DNA of 16,815 nucleotides from an uncultured Lachnospiraceae bacterium (GTDB lineage Bacteria; Bacillota; Clostridia; Lachnospirales; Lachnospiraceae), in assembly GCA_910589635.1 (NCBI GenBank), contig CAJUTD010000067.1, forward strand, positions 1 to 16,815, read 5' to 3'. Positions 7,695 through 14,465 of this stretch are shown piece by piece (positions within the stretch are counted from its first letter, which is position 1; every line of letters starts with the position of its first letter). Position numbers and translations under genes: made by a program. The notes under the pieces were generated by a model. The model was not told the DNA's origin. It saw nothing but the letters and a program-made list of their open reading frames with translations, and made no database searches.

Positions 7695-8975
7695 TTATAA
7701 ACCAGCCATAGTTGTAATCTCACCGCTCAACGCATCCACATTAAAATACAGACATTTATATTCCGAAAGACCTGTATTGAAAACAGAAAAATGGTATGCC
7801 GGCGTTGCATGCACAGACTGGATGTAGCCCCACTCTCTCTTTTCTTCACTTTCATACTCAAACACCGTGTGATATATCAGGTCAATCGTACTAATCTGAA
7901 ACGTCTTATTTTTTGAGATATAATCTCCCAATAATCGGCATGCCTCCTCTAAGGACAAAATCTTCTGATAAGTATGGTTGACTTCCACCGTCTCAAAATT
8001 CTGGCAGCAGCTCCAGATAAATCCGAGACGCTCTTTCTGGAACATGGATACAAAATGATTTGTCCCAAATGGCGCCGGTTCCAATGAATCTTCATTTTGC
8101 ATCTCTCCTTCCGGCACCACCACAATGGAATCATCCTTGTTCAATACCAAATTCTGATAGGAAGTACTGACGTCAAATTCGTAATAATAGACATTATCCG
8201 TCAATTTGCGCACATTGACTGCAAATACATGGTAGTCCAGTATCTCAGAACCCGCAAAATAATAATCCTCTTTTAGATGTTTTTCCACATAGGAAACAGC
8301 GTCGCTCAACGCCAGATCCCCATCTGATAAATGATAACTGACGCCGGAAATATCATCTGTTGATAAATCGTAACTCTTGACCAATTCTCCCAGCTCATAT
8401 CCCCGATATCCATATTCGTTCTTAGCGTAATCCGTATCATCACCCAGCAACTGTGTAGGTACGGAATAGTCTCCCATTTCCAGCATGAAATTAGAAAACA
8501 CAATCAATTCTGAGCATTTCCCATCATTATACCCCAGATACTGTATCTCTTGCTTCTGCTGCTCAGTAGCCTCATTATACGGAACCGTCAGCCTGTCATC
8601 CTGCTGCTTATCCCAATACATGATATTCATATATTTTGTCAAATCTACATCTTCTCCAAGCCCCTCATACTTACGAATGTTCTCCTCAAACTTCTCCACC
8701 TGGCGTTCAAAGGAATCCGACGATACCGGGAATGTCAAATCGTAAACCTCATCGACCTTAGGGATTGTAATCTTTGCCTCGGACAAGTCCAGGTTCTTCA
8801 CAGAGACATGTAAATCTTTTGCCTGTTCCCGGATTTCTGCCAGCGACAACATCTGGGACTCCCTCTCTATATTAGCTTCCCCTGCCTGCGGCGCTGCGTT
8901 ATTGTTTGCACAGCCTGCCATCAGCATCACTATCATTGCTAAAACCATGGTAACGGTTAATCGTTTCATCTTCAT
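7695..8975 (-). CDS. Secreted lipoprotein of unknown family, part of the ABC transporter operon
   Basis: This 426-residue protein has a lipoprotein signal: basic MKMKRL, a hydrophobic core and lipobox LMAGC with Cys22 as the lipid-bearing residue. The rest is hydrophilic and acidic with no membrane helix, so it should be anchored on the outer face of the membrane. A low-complexity linker (NNNAAPQAGE) follows the Cys. I do not recognise the fold; it does not show obvious substrate-binding-protein hallmarks. It starts at ATG 8975, with GGAG six bases upstream. It lies just past a GC-rich stem-loop and 17 bases before the permease pair, so it probably acts with that transporter, for example as a binding, immunity or accessory protein. 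That role rests on position only. Confidence 0.78.
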   Translation of the reverse strand: MKMKRLTVTMVLAMIVMLMAGCANNNAAPQAGEANIERESQMLSLAEIREQAKDLHVSVKNLDLSEAKITIPKVDEVYDLTFPVSSDSFERQVEKFEENIRKYEGLGEDVDLTKYMNIMYWDKQQDDRLTVPYNEATEQQKQEIQYLGYNDGKCSELIVFSNFMLEMGDYSVPTQLLGDDTDYAKNEYGYRGYELGELVKSYDLSTDDISGVSYHLSDGDLALSDAVSYVEKHLKEDYYFAGSEILDYHVFAVNVRKLTDNVYYYEFDVSTSYQNLVLNKDDSIVVVPEGEMQNEDSLEPAPFGTNHFVSMFQKERLGFIWSCCQNFETVEVNHTYQKILSLEEACRLLGDYISKNKTFQISTIDLIYHTVFEYESEEKREWGYIQSVHATPAYHFSVFNTGLSEYKCLYFNVDALSGEITTMAGL

Positions 8976-8992
8976 TTTTTCTCCATAAAATT

Positions 8993-9014
8993 GGAGCCGG
9001 ACAAATCCGGCTCC
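8993..9014 (-). terminator. Strong stem-loop with short U-tract, probable partial terminator
   Basis: GGAGCCGGA and TCCGGCTCC form a perfect 9-bp stem with a 4-base loop. On the transcribed strand it is followed by AATTTTATGG. The stem starts 9 bases after the stop of the secreted 138-residue protein and ends 17 bases before the lipoprotein start. The short U-run suggests leaky termination, letting the first gene be expressed more than the transporter genes. It parallels the stem at 3201-3221. Confidence 0.72.
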
Positions 9015-9023
9015 ACACTCCTT

Positions 9024-9440
9024 CTACCTTGTCTGAATCGTTCCTGACATATCTGCTGTTTTGCCGTCAGTAAGTGAAAGCGTAGCTCTCATATATACCA
9101 AATCAACTGCCGGCATGGTCTTATGTTTAAATGAAATCGACGTGCCCTGGCTGGAAAACAGAACTTTTTTATTCAACGGTACACCTTTTGTACAGCCGGA
9201 ATTGGAGTATTCCAAAATTTCTGTTACTTTATATGGCGCATTACCGCTCACCTTGTTACATTTTGCAGTATATCCGGCACCATAATTAACAATTTCCCTC
9301 TTTTTGCTCATTACATTGCTTCCTGACTGCATGTAAACATGCCAAGACACTGACGCCGCATTCGCAACACTCACATTCGTCAGGCACATTCCCACTGCAA
9401 AAAGTCCTGTTAAAACTCTTACCGCATTTTTCCTTAACAT
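9024..9440 (-). CDS. Secreted 138-residue protein of unknown family
   Basis: A clear signal peptide (basic MLRKNAVR, hydrophobic core 9-25, probable cut after ANA at residue 28) precedes a mature part of about 110 residues. The mature protein has two cysteines (YTAKC and NSGC) that could form one disulphide. It is rich in Ser, Thr, Val, Lys and Tyr, which suggests beta structure, and it has no membrane helix. No named family was recognised. It is the first gene after the LytTR/GHKL regulators, with its own promoter region carrying 21-bp-spaced direct repeats, and it is followed by a stem-loop and ABC transporter genes. It may be the regulated product of the two-component system: a bacteriocin, signal or surface factor. 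ATG 9440 follows AGGGGAAG. Confidence 0.75.
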   Translation of the reverse strand: MLRKNAVRVLTGLFAVGMCLTNVSVANAASVSWHVYMQSGSNVMSKKREIVNYGAGYTAKCNKVSGNAPYKVTEILEYSNSGCTKGVPLNKKVLFSSQGTSISFKHKTMPAVDLVYMRATLSLTDGKTADMSGTIQTR

Positions 9441-9509
9441 AATTTTCTTCCCCTTTCGTTTTTAATGAAATTGTATCATTTGCATCTCCAAAGCCAGTGC
9501 ATGTTCTAG

Positions 9510-9623
9510 TGATGGCTCTGGATTCCCAACATAAATATTATAAATATAGATGCTGTGTATGCATCTTACCACGTATTTTTATTTATTTTTTCTTGATGTA
9601 ATAATTACGGCTTCTGATGTAAT
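9510..9623 (-). promoter_or_regulatory. Control region of the secreted-protein operon: 9-bp direct repeats and activator-type promoter
   Basis: TGATGTAAT (plus-strand reading) occurs exactly at 9594-9602 and 9615-9623, a 9-bp repeat with a 12-bp spacer, or 21 bp repeat to repeat. LytTR-family regulators typically bind 9-bp direct repeats two helical turns apart, and a LytTR regulator is encoded just upstream. The repeat does not match the published AgrA-type consensus well. Downstream is TATAAT-like sequence (TATTTATAATATTT) with no good -35 at 17 bases, as expected of an activated promoter. A 6-bp inverted repeat AGATGC/GCATCT (about 9549-9567) lies between. The repeats are seen; binding is inferred. 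Confidence 0.5.
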
Positions 9624-10381
9624 TATTTCCGAATTCCATAAAGAACAACCCGAACTTGAAAACATCCCGGATTAGAATCGTCGATGCTCACCAGTCCATG
9701 GTATTTGGCTGCGGCCCGCCGAACAGAAGGAATCCCCACTCCGTGTTCCCCGGCATCTTGTTTCGTTGTTTTAAATCCATTATTTCGTTTCTTAATTAAC
9801 TTCCCCTCATAATTATTCATCACATACAGCAACAAATTTCCTTTGTCGTACTTCATATATATTTTAATGATTTTTTCGTTCTTTCCCTTGCCGGCTGCCT
9901 CCACTGCATTTTCCAAGAGATTGCCGAGTATCAGACAGACGTCCGCATCCTGAAAAGGCATTTCCACAGGAATACAGATATTTGTCATGAAATCTATCCC
10001 CGCCTGTTTTGCAGCCACATGCCAATAATCGACCAATGCGTCAATCACCAGATTACCGCTATTAGCGATAGAAGACGGCTTCATACTGCCATTTTCCATA
10101 ATTTCATAGACAAAACGGATAATCTCTTCACACTCATTATGTTCGGCATAGATTAGAATCGACACGAGATAATTTTTTAAATTATGTTTTACATCCCTGA
10201 ACTGTTGTATAGACTGTTTATTTTCCTGCCGACGCCTCACACAGGCCTCCAACTGACGTTCATAAACAGACTCCATCCGCCTTAACCGTACATGAACAAC
10301 ACATTTCATACAGACATAAAAAATTAGTACATTACCGCACAACATCACAAAACCACTAAATATTTTAAACACCCTACCCAT
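9623..10381 (-). CDS. GHKL-family sensor histidine kinase with reduced membrane domain (AgrC-like)
   Basis: Its roughly 252 residues contain one N-terminal membrane helix (about 6-26), a coiled-coil-like charged segment, and a phospho-acceptor region FRDVKHNLKNYL in which the His is the expected site. The ATP-binding lobe has an N-box LILGNLLENAVEAA and a G-box GVGIPSVRRAAAKYHG. AgrC-type kinases usually have five to seven helices and about 430 residues, so the sensor part is missing here, and signal input may come from a partner protein. I chose ATG 10381, whose ATGGGTAG overlaps the stop of the response regulator gene. A GTG at 10420 is possible, and neither start has an ideal ribosome binding site. 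It should phosphorylate the LytTR regulator encoded just upstream. Confidence 0.87.
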   Translation of the reverse strand: MGRVFKIFSGFVMLCGNVLIFYVCMKCVVHVRLRRMESVYERQLEACVRRRQENKQSIQQFRDVKHNLKNYLVSILIYAEHNECEEIIRFVYEIMENGSMKPSSIANSGNLVIDALVDYWHVAAKQAGIDFMTNICIPVEMPFQDADVCLILGNLLENAVEAAGKGKNEKIIKIYMKYDKGNLLLYVMNNYEGKLIKKRNNGFKTTKQDAGEHGVGIPSVRRAAAKYHGLVSIDDSNPGCFQVRVVLYGIRK

Positions 10382-11102
10382 TGATATAAAACGGAACCTC
10401 CATAAAGCAATACTGCTCACTGATTACTTTTCTTCTGCATTCACTAATTGGTATTTTTCTACCATTATCCATCACCACAAATTCATACGTCTGCTCGCTC
10501 ACATGCTTATAGTTCACCAGAAAAGATTGGTGCACACGCAAAAAAGATGCCTTACAGTTTTTCAATTTCTCTTCAATTTCATTAAGTTTTCCATATAACT
10601 CATAAGTTCCATTTACCGTTACAATAACAACTTTTCTTTTATTGCTTTCGCAATAGAGAATATCCCGAACCGCAATCTTGTGGCTTGTCCGCTGGTAATG
10701 AAACCGAAAATAGTAATCGTCATTGCTTATATCATCGTACGCCGCCTTAAAACATTCATCCATCACTTGTTCATTTACGGGCTTCAATAAATATCGGAAC
10801 GGCCGTACGGCAAAGGATTCTCGCATGTGATTTTCATGTCCGGTGACAAAGATAATCAGTACGTTCTTATCATACTGACGAATCCTCTTTGCAGCCGAAA
10901 TGCCATCCTCTTTCTCCATCTCAATATCAAGATAAATAATATCAAAAGCACTCCCGCCTTTGACAGCGTCTACCAAACCCTTGCTATCGCAGAATACTTC
11001 TATTTCTACATCAACAAGATGGCGTTTGGCTATTTTTTGTACCAGCAGCTCCATCTCTCCAGTAGTCTGAATGTCATCATCACATATTGCTATATATAAC
11101 AT
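10374..11102 (-). CDS. LytTR-family response regulator (AgrA/VirR-like)
   Basis: This 242-residue regulator has an N-terminal receiver domain: acidic cluster Asp8-Asp9-Asp10 in AICDDD, phosphorylation site Asp59 in IIYLDIEM, Thr87 in FVTGH and Lys107 in LLKPV. A C-terminal LytTR DNA-binding domain (about 135-235) follows, recognisable from FHYQRTSHKIAVRDILYCES, FLRVHQSFLVNY and PISECRRK. It pairs with the GHKL kinase, whose start overlaps its stop by eight bases. ATG 11102 is chosen because AAGAAGG lies nine bases upstream. Earlier in-frame starts (TTG 11123, ATG 11111) overlap that site. Likely target: the 21-bp-spaced direct repeats at 9594-9623 ahead of the secreted-protein gene. It follows the short BlaI paralogue by 53 bases and probably shares its promoter. 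Confidence 0.93.
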   Translation of the reverse strand: MLYIAICDDDIQTTGEMELLVQKIAKRHLVDVEIEVFCDSKGLVDAVKGGSAFDIIYLDIEMEKEDGISAAKRIRQYDKNVLIIFVTGHENHMRESFAVRPFRYLLKPVNEQVMDECFKAAYDDISNDDYYFRFHYQRTSHKIAVRDILYCESNKRKVVIVTVNGTYELYGKLNEIEEKLKNCKASFLRVHQSFLVNYKHVSEQTYEFVVMDNGRKIPISECRRKVISEQYCFMEVPFYING

Positions 11103-11155
11103 TTCTATCATCCTTCTTATCAACTCTTTACCGAGTTGAATTCAATAAACGAAAA

Positions 11156-11464
11156 CTATTTCAGAAGACACCAAGTGAACTTACTCATTTTGAAATGCAC
11201 ATACTTCTCTGTATATTCCTCCGGAGTAATCATCGTGGAATAACTTCTATTCAAGACAGTCCCATCCTCGAAAGTCTCAATAACTTCTATAAATTCCCGC
11301 TGGAGCAATTTTTCCAATAACCTCTGTATCTTATCATTCTTGAGTTTGGGCAGCCTTTCGCAAATTTCTGTCCCCAGCAGCGGCTTGCCCTCCTCCCAAA
11401 GCGTATTCATAACGTCCACCTCACGCGGGCTTATTGACGGCTGTTTCTTTTTATTTTTAACCAT
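11156..11464 (-). CDS. BlaI/MecI-family repressor paralogue, C-terminally truncated
   Basis: This 102-residue protein matches the BlaI paralogue at 4652-5047 from its start to about residue 90: SPREVDVMNTLWEEGKP, LLQREFIEV, DGTVLNRSY and MITPEEYTEKYV are shared or near-shared. It then ends at MSKFTWCLLK, about 30 residues short, so most of the C-terminal dimerisation region is absent. Reading past the TAG in other frames gives ELIRRMIEM, reminiscent of EELIEELEKF in the full-length copy, which suggests loss by nonsense or frameshift mutation. That is only suggestive. No M56 protease gene accompanies it. It heads the LytTR/GHKL operon and starts at ATG 11464 after GGGGGGAGG. It may still bind DNA weakly or form mixed dimers with the full-length paralogue. 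Confidence 0.85.
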   Translation of the reverse strand: MVKNKKKQPSISPREVDVMNTLWEEGKPLLGTEICERLPKLKNDKIQRLLEKLLQREFIEVIETFEDGTVLNRSYSTMITPEEYTEKYVHFKMSKFTWCLLK

Positions 11465-11515
11465 TTCTTCCTCCCCCCATATATAGCTTTCTGTGTTCTT
11501 AGTTTTATAAATACC

Positions 11516-11544
11516 ATAATATATAACTTTTCACAGTATGTCAA
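11516..11544 (-). promoter_or_regulatory. Promoter of the short blaI-LytTR-GHKL operon
   Basis: TTGACA (11539-11544) and TATTAT (11516-11521) are 17 bases apart. The -35 is the exact centre of the dyad CAGTA-TTGACA-TACTG. The block CAGTATTGACA followed by AAAAGT is shared with the promoter at 5103-5131, so both are likely bound by the same BlaI-type repressor. The boxes are seen directly; repression is inferred. Confidence 0.75.
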
Positions 11545-11578
11545 TACTGACACTGTATTTTTTTACAGTGTCAGTATT
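11543..11578. repeat. 15-bp perfect inverted repeat, probable extended BlaI operator
   Basis: AATACTGACACTGTA (11543-11557) and TACAGTGTCAGTATT (11564-11578) are exact reverse complements separated by six T. The inner end overlaps the -35 box. Each arm holds two CAGT/ACTG units, and a further ACTG unit follows at the promoter. On the minus strand no U-tract follows it, so it is a poor terminator for the radical SAM gene. An operator array is the better reading. Confidence 0.65.
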
Positions 11579-11640
11579 TTATCGGTTTTTGTTTATAGTT
11601 TTTATTGCTCTTGCCAAAAACACCTGTCACAGACCTGAAT

Positions 11641-12522
11641 CTACATGAAGGTATCCCAAAGGCTTATTTGTTGGGCCACATCTTTTTCGGGAAAAGTTTG
11701 AAGATATTCAAATATCTGATTATTATTATGGATGATTCCGCTCTCGCTGCATCTCTGATAAAATAATTTCATCAGACGGCTGTTGGCCGGACTTTCAATT
11801 ATATACTGATTTCCGTATGTTCGTATATATTTTTCTTTTAATTGTGGAAACAAGCGATCTAACTGTTCATAAAAATACTCCCTGTTTCCTTCACGAAGCG
11901 TTAATCCCATGCCAAAACAAATGATGCCATAGACGTTTGCCTCCCTGCACATCTCTAAAATACCAGAGATATTATCCTCAGTATCGTTGATAAACGGCAA
12001 AATTGGCGTCAGCCATACAACAGTGGGTATTCCTGCATCACGCAATCGTTTTAATACCTCGAAGCGTTTACTTGTCGTGCTCACATTCGGTTCAATTTTT
12101 CTACATAATTCTTCATCATAAGTAGTTAAAGTCATTTGCACAACGCATTTTGTTTTATCGTTTATTTTCTGCAAAAGCTCTATATCCCGCAGAATGCGGT
12201 CTGATTTTGTAATGACAGTAAACCCAAACCCATATTCATATATCAATTGCAGAGCTTTTCTGACATTTCCAATTTCCATTTCCAAGGGGATATAGGGGTC
12301 AGTCATAGATCCTGTACCGATCATACATCTTTTCCGTTTATGCTTAAGAGCATACTCTAACAGTTCAAGGGCATTTTCTTTCACCTCAATATCCTCAAAC
12401 GCGTGCTCCATATGGTAACACTTGCTTCTGGAGTCACAATAAATGCACCCATGAGAACAGCCGCGATATAAGTTCATTCCATTTTGAGAAGATAATATTC
12501 CTTTCGCTTTCACAAAATGCAT
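11641..12522 (-). CDS. SPL-family radical SAM protein (SplB-like)
   Basis: This 293-residue protein has the radical SAM iron-sulphur motif Cys22-x3-Cys26-x2-Cys29 in YRGCSHGCIYCD. The following TGSMTDPYIPLE, FTVITKSDRILRD and VVQMTLTT are typical of the spore-photoproduct-lyase-like group of radical SAM proteins widespread in bacteria. It has no SPASM extension, so it does not look like a peptide maturase. True SplB repairs UV lesions in spore DNA; whether this homologue does so is unknown, as most short relatives are uncharacterised. ATG 12522 is chosen because CGGAGGG lies seven bases upstream. An ATG 33 bases earlier lacks a ribosome binding site. It follows the oxidase-like gene by 69 bases and may share its transcript. 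Confidence 0.88.
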   Translation of the reverse strand: MHFVKAKGILSSQNGMNLYRGCSHGCIYCDSRSKCYHMEHAFEDIEVKENALELLEYALKHKRKRCMIGTGSMTDPYIPLEMEIGNVRKALQLIYEYGFGFTVITKSDRILRDIELLQKINDKTKCVVQMTLTTYDEELCRKIEPNVSTTSKRFEVLKRLRDAGIPTVVWLTPILPFINDTEDNISGILEMCREANVYGIICFGMGLTLREGNREYFYEQLDRLFPQLKEKYIRTYGNQYIIESPANSRLMKLFYQRCSESGIIHNNNQIFEYLQTFPEKDVAQQISLWDTFM

Positions 12523-12591
12523 TTTGTCCCTCCGTTTCCAATCTGACATTAACAAATTTCTGGCAAGGTTTTTCTGCCGTTACCCAAAGAA

Positions 12592-13020
12592 TTACTCTAA
12601 ATCCTCAACATGAAAGCTTTCCGTTTTCAGATCACAATAATGCCTGCCCTCTATGGCTGTAAATTTCAATACGCAATAATCCGGGTCAGTTACCCCCTGT
12701 TTATAATATATAGTATCTCCTGTACGCCAGATTTCCTGCTTAATATCATCGTCTTGTAAAACTTCCATTGTGCCTGTCAACATAATTCCCTCATACTTAA
12801 AACGCCCTCTATTATAAAAATAGATACTGGCCTTGGGATTCTTCATAAACTGTTGTGAACGCATGGAAGATATATTGGTCGTAAAATAAAAACAGTTTCC
12901 ATCTATTTTGCGAGGTGCAAACATTGCCTTTATATTTGGAAAACCATTTTCATCCACAGCGCTGATAAACGATGTCTTTTGTTTCTGGATAAACTTGATG
13001 ATATGTTCTCTGCTTTTCAC
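12592..13020 (-). CDS. Pyridoxamine 5'-phosphate oxidase-like flavin-binding protein
   Basis: This 142-residue protein has the split-barrel fold signature of the PNPOx-like family: FISAVDENGFPNIKAMFAP at the N-terminus, FYFTTNISSMRSQQFMKNPKASIYFYN in the middle, and GIMLTGTMEVLQDDDIKQEIW. Such proteins usually bind FMN or a related cofactor; many are general reductases or stress proteins, and the substrate here is unknown. It starts at GTG 13020, seven bases after AAGGAGG, with no better ATG. The gene follows the MarR regulator by 25 bases, so the two form an operon under the promoter at 13529-13557. MarR/flavoprotein pairs often respond to oxidative or chemical stress. Confidence 0.87.
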   Translation of the reverse strand: MKSREHIIKFIQKQKTSFISAVDENGFPNIKAMFAPRKIDGNCFYFTTNISSMRSQQFMKNPKASIYFYNRGRFKYEGIMLTGTMEVLQDDDIKQEIWRTGDTIYYKQGVTDPDYCVLKFTAIEGRHYCDLKTESFHVEDLE

Positions 13021-13045
13021 TAAAAATCCTCCTTCCTTTTTTCAT

Positions 13046-13486
13046 TTATTTGTTCCCATGCAGAGCATTTGTCAAAGTTTCCAGTATTCGGGCAAGATAC
13101 TGCTCGAATTCTCTTTGCTCCCTTTCCGAAAATCCGTGATAAAATAAAGTATTCATCCGCTGAGATACAACTTCAAATTTTGCCTGTAAAGATTTCGCAT
13201 ATTCTGTAAGCGACACGATAGTCTGGCGGCGATTGTCGGGATTGATATTCCTTTTCACAATCCCCTTATTTACCATGCCATTTATTACAACAGATACTGT
13301 ATTCTTAGCCAGTGAAGTTTTCTCACTTATCTCGCCGACTGTAAGATGATCTGTCTTCCATAAAACAAATAAAATTCTTCCCTGCCCACCGCTTATTTCA
13401 ACGCCATTTTCAAGCAATAACCTTTCAAAAATTCTATCCTGAAGCTGTTTTATTTGTGTGATATAAAATCCACCTTTTGTCTCCAA
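13046..13486 (-). CDS. MarR-family transcriptional regulator
   Basis: This 146-residue winged-helix protein has the MarR recognition region (LTVGEISEKTSLAKNTVSVVINGMVNKGIVKR) and the wing NPDNRRQTIVSLTEYAK, with long terminal helices for dimerisation. It starts at TTG 13486, preceded by GAGGTG at seven bases. No ATG is available before the conserved part. It likely represses its own operon through the palindrome at 13514-13527, just past its -10 box, and controls the downstream PNPOx-like gene. The 22 bases coding for LAKNTVS recur exactly at 14466-14487, next to the FtsX stop codon. Confidence 0.92.
   Translation of the reverse strand: METKGGFYITQIKQLQDRIFERLLLENGVEISGGQGRILFVLWKTDHLTVGEISEKTSLAKNTVSVVINGMVNKGIVKRNINPDNRRQTIVSLTEYAKSLQAKFEVVSQRMNTLFYHGFSEREQREFEQYLARILETLTNALHGNK
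13293..13314. repeat. 22-bp direct repeat, copy 1 (inside the MarR gene)
   Basis: The 22 bases beginning GATACTGTATTCTTAG are identical to 14466-14487, in the same orientation. Here they encode part of the MarR recognition helix, so this is the original coding context. Flanking bases do not match between the copies. Confidence 0.85.
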
Positions 13487-13499
13487 ACTATCACCTCAA

Positions 13500-13557
13500 T
13501 TCCAGTTGGAACAGTTCTAAATAGAACAATTATAAGTTTACCACATATTATTGACAA
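13500..13557 (-). promoter_or_regulatory. marR promoter with two operator palindromes
   Basis: TTGTCA (13552-13557) and TATAAT (13529-13534) are 17 bases apart. Immediately downstream lie the perfect dyad GTTCTA-AA-TAGAAC (13514-13527) and a second dyad TTCCA-GT-TGGAA (13500-13511), between the -10 box and the TTG start. Palindromes at this position are typical autoregulatory MarR operators. The remaining sequence up to 13695 shows no gene. Confidence 0.78.
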
Positions 13558-13688
13558 AAGCAACAGAAACTACCAAAATATTCAGCGGTTCGTTTACCCG
13601 ATACAATATCTCACCTGCAATATCGCCTTGGCCTTTTTCTGTTCTTAAAAAGACGTTTCTCTCTATGAGTTTTATCAAGTATTATCTG

Positions 13689-13725
13689 AAAAATATGGCA
13701 ATTCGCATATGAATGCAAACTGCCA
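13689..13725 (-). terminator. Intrinsic terminator after the GNAT remnant
   Basis: On the transcribed strand TGGCAGTTTGCAT and ATGCGAATTGCCA pair over 13 positions (two G-U pairs) around loop TCAT, followed by TATTTTTC. It starts 15 bases past the GNAT stop and separates that transcript from the MarR promoter. Confidence 0.85.
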
Positions 13726-13739
13726 CATTACTATTATCC

Positions 13740-13987
13740 TCACAGTCCCAATAATACATTTTCTTTTATTAAAGAATACATTTTCATGTCAATAATTTTT
13801 CCATTCTTCACAGCATTCTTTCTCAATGTGCCTTCATACTGAAATCCTGCTTTTTCAAGCGCTCTGCAAGATGCCTCATTATATGCAAATGGCTCCGCAT
13901 AGATACGAATCATATCGCTTTCACTAAAAACGAATTCACATATTTGCTTTACTGCTTCTGTCATAATTCCTTTGCCCTAATACCTGC
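13740..13987 (-). pseudogene. C-terminal remnant of a RimJ/RimL-type GNAT acetyltransferase
   Basis: The open frame from ATG 13964 encodes 74 residues matching only the end of GNAT acetyltransferases: MTEAVKQICEFVF, YNEASCRALEKAGFQYEGTLRK and the closing MYSLIKEN. Before that ATG the same frame continues as GKGI, the acetyl-CoA-binding loop, and is broken by TAG exactly where family members usually have Trp (Y-W-GKGIM). TGG to TAG is a one-base change. Further upstream the frame gives about ten residues and then stops, and the first half of the enzyme (about 90 residues) is absent. The 99-residue gene abuts it. The likely history is loss of the N-terminal half by deletion or recombination. 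Acetyl transfer is not expected from what remains. Confidence 0.75.
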
Positions 13988-14287
13988 CTATTCTTGTTCC
14001 TTTTCTTTCACTTTAATCAGTTCATCCCGCATCTCTTTCAACTTTTCCTTAACTGGCTCCAAATCCTCTAAAGTCTGGCATTCCCCTGTCTCAATGATTT
14101 TTCTCTTATAATCATAGACGAGCTGGGCTTTGGCAGCCATAGGCTGTTCCATGTCATCTAAATCTATGCCGTGCGCATTGCAGTACGACACATAGTCTGC
14201 CCATACTTCTGCGGCAAACTCATTTAATACTTCCTGCTCCATTACTAGTTCATAACTATACGTTGTGTCTTGCACTGATGGTTTCAT
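13988..14287 (-). CDS. 99-residue hypothetical protein, acidic with charged C-terminal helix
   Basis: I do not recognise this protein. It has no signal peptide or membrane segment. The first half contains aromatic and acidic stretches (YSYELVMEQE, VWADYVSYCNAHG). The last 35 residues (EDLEPVKEKLKEMRDELIKV and after) are a run of Lys and Glu that would form a long helix or coiled coil. ATG 14287 follows AAGGAAGG at nine bases, and a TATAAT (about 14371-14376) with a poor -35 lies upstream. It is followed within a few bases by the GNAT remnant and lies inside the interval bounded by the 22-bp direct repeats. Confidence 0.65.
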   Translation of the reverse strand: MKPSVQDTTYSYELVMEQEVLNEFAAEVWADYVSYCNAHGIDLDDMEQPMAAKAQLVYDYKRKIIETGECQTLEDLEPVKEKLKEMRDELIKVKEKEQE

Positions 14288-14465
14288 AATACTTTACCTT
14301 CCTTTTCAATTTTTGAGGGAAAATGTAAGTTCAGAATTGAACAGCCAGGCAATGGATTCCCTTCTGCCATTATACTATACTTTCCTTGTCATGTATATTT
14401 GTTTGTTAATTCTTGAGTTTCCGCAAACTGCAATAAAAAAATAAATATGTTGTCCCAAGGTGCCG

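Noticed and set aside
9594..9623. Pair of TGATGTAAT repeats as the start of a CRISPR array
   Set aside because: Only two 9-bp units with a 12-bp spacer and no cas genes. This fits a regulator site, not CRISPR.
11543..11578. 15-bp inverted repeat as terminator of the radical SAM gene
   Set aside because: No U-tract follows on the transcribed strand, and the arm overlaps the -35 box of the next promoter. Operator is the better reading.
11641..12522. Radical SAM protein as a maturase for the secreted peptides
   Set aside because: It lacks a SPASM-type extension, matches SPL-like proteins, and belongs to the other side of the BlaI promoter with the oxidase/MarR genes.
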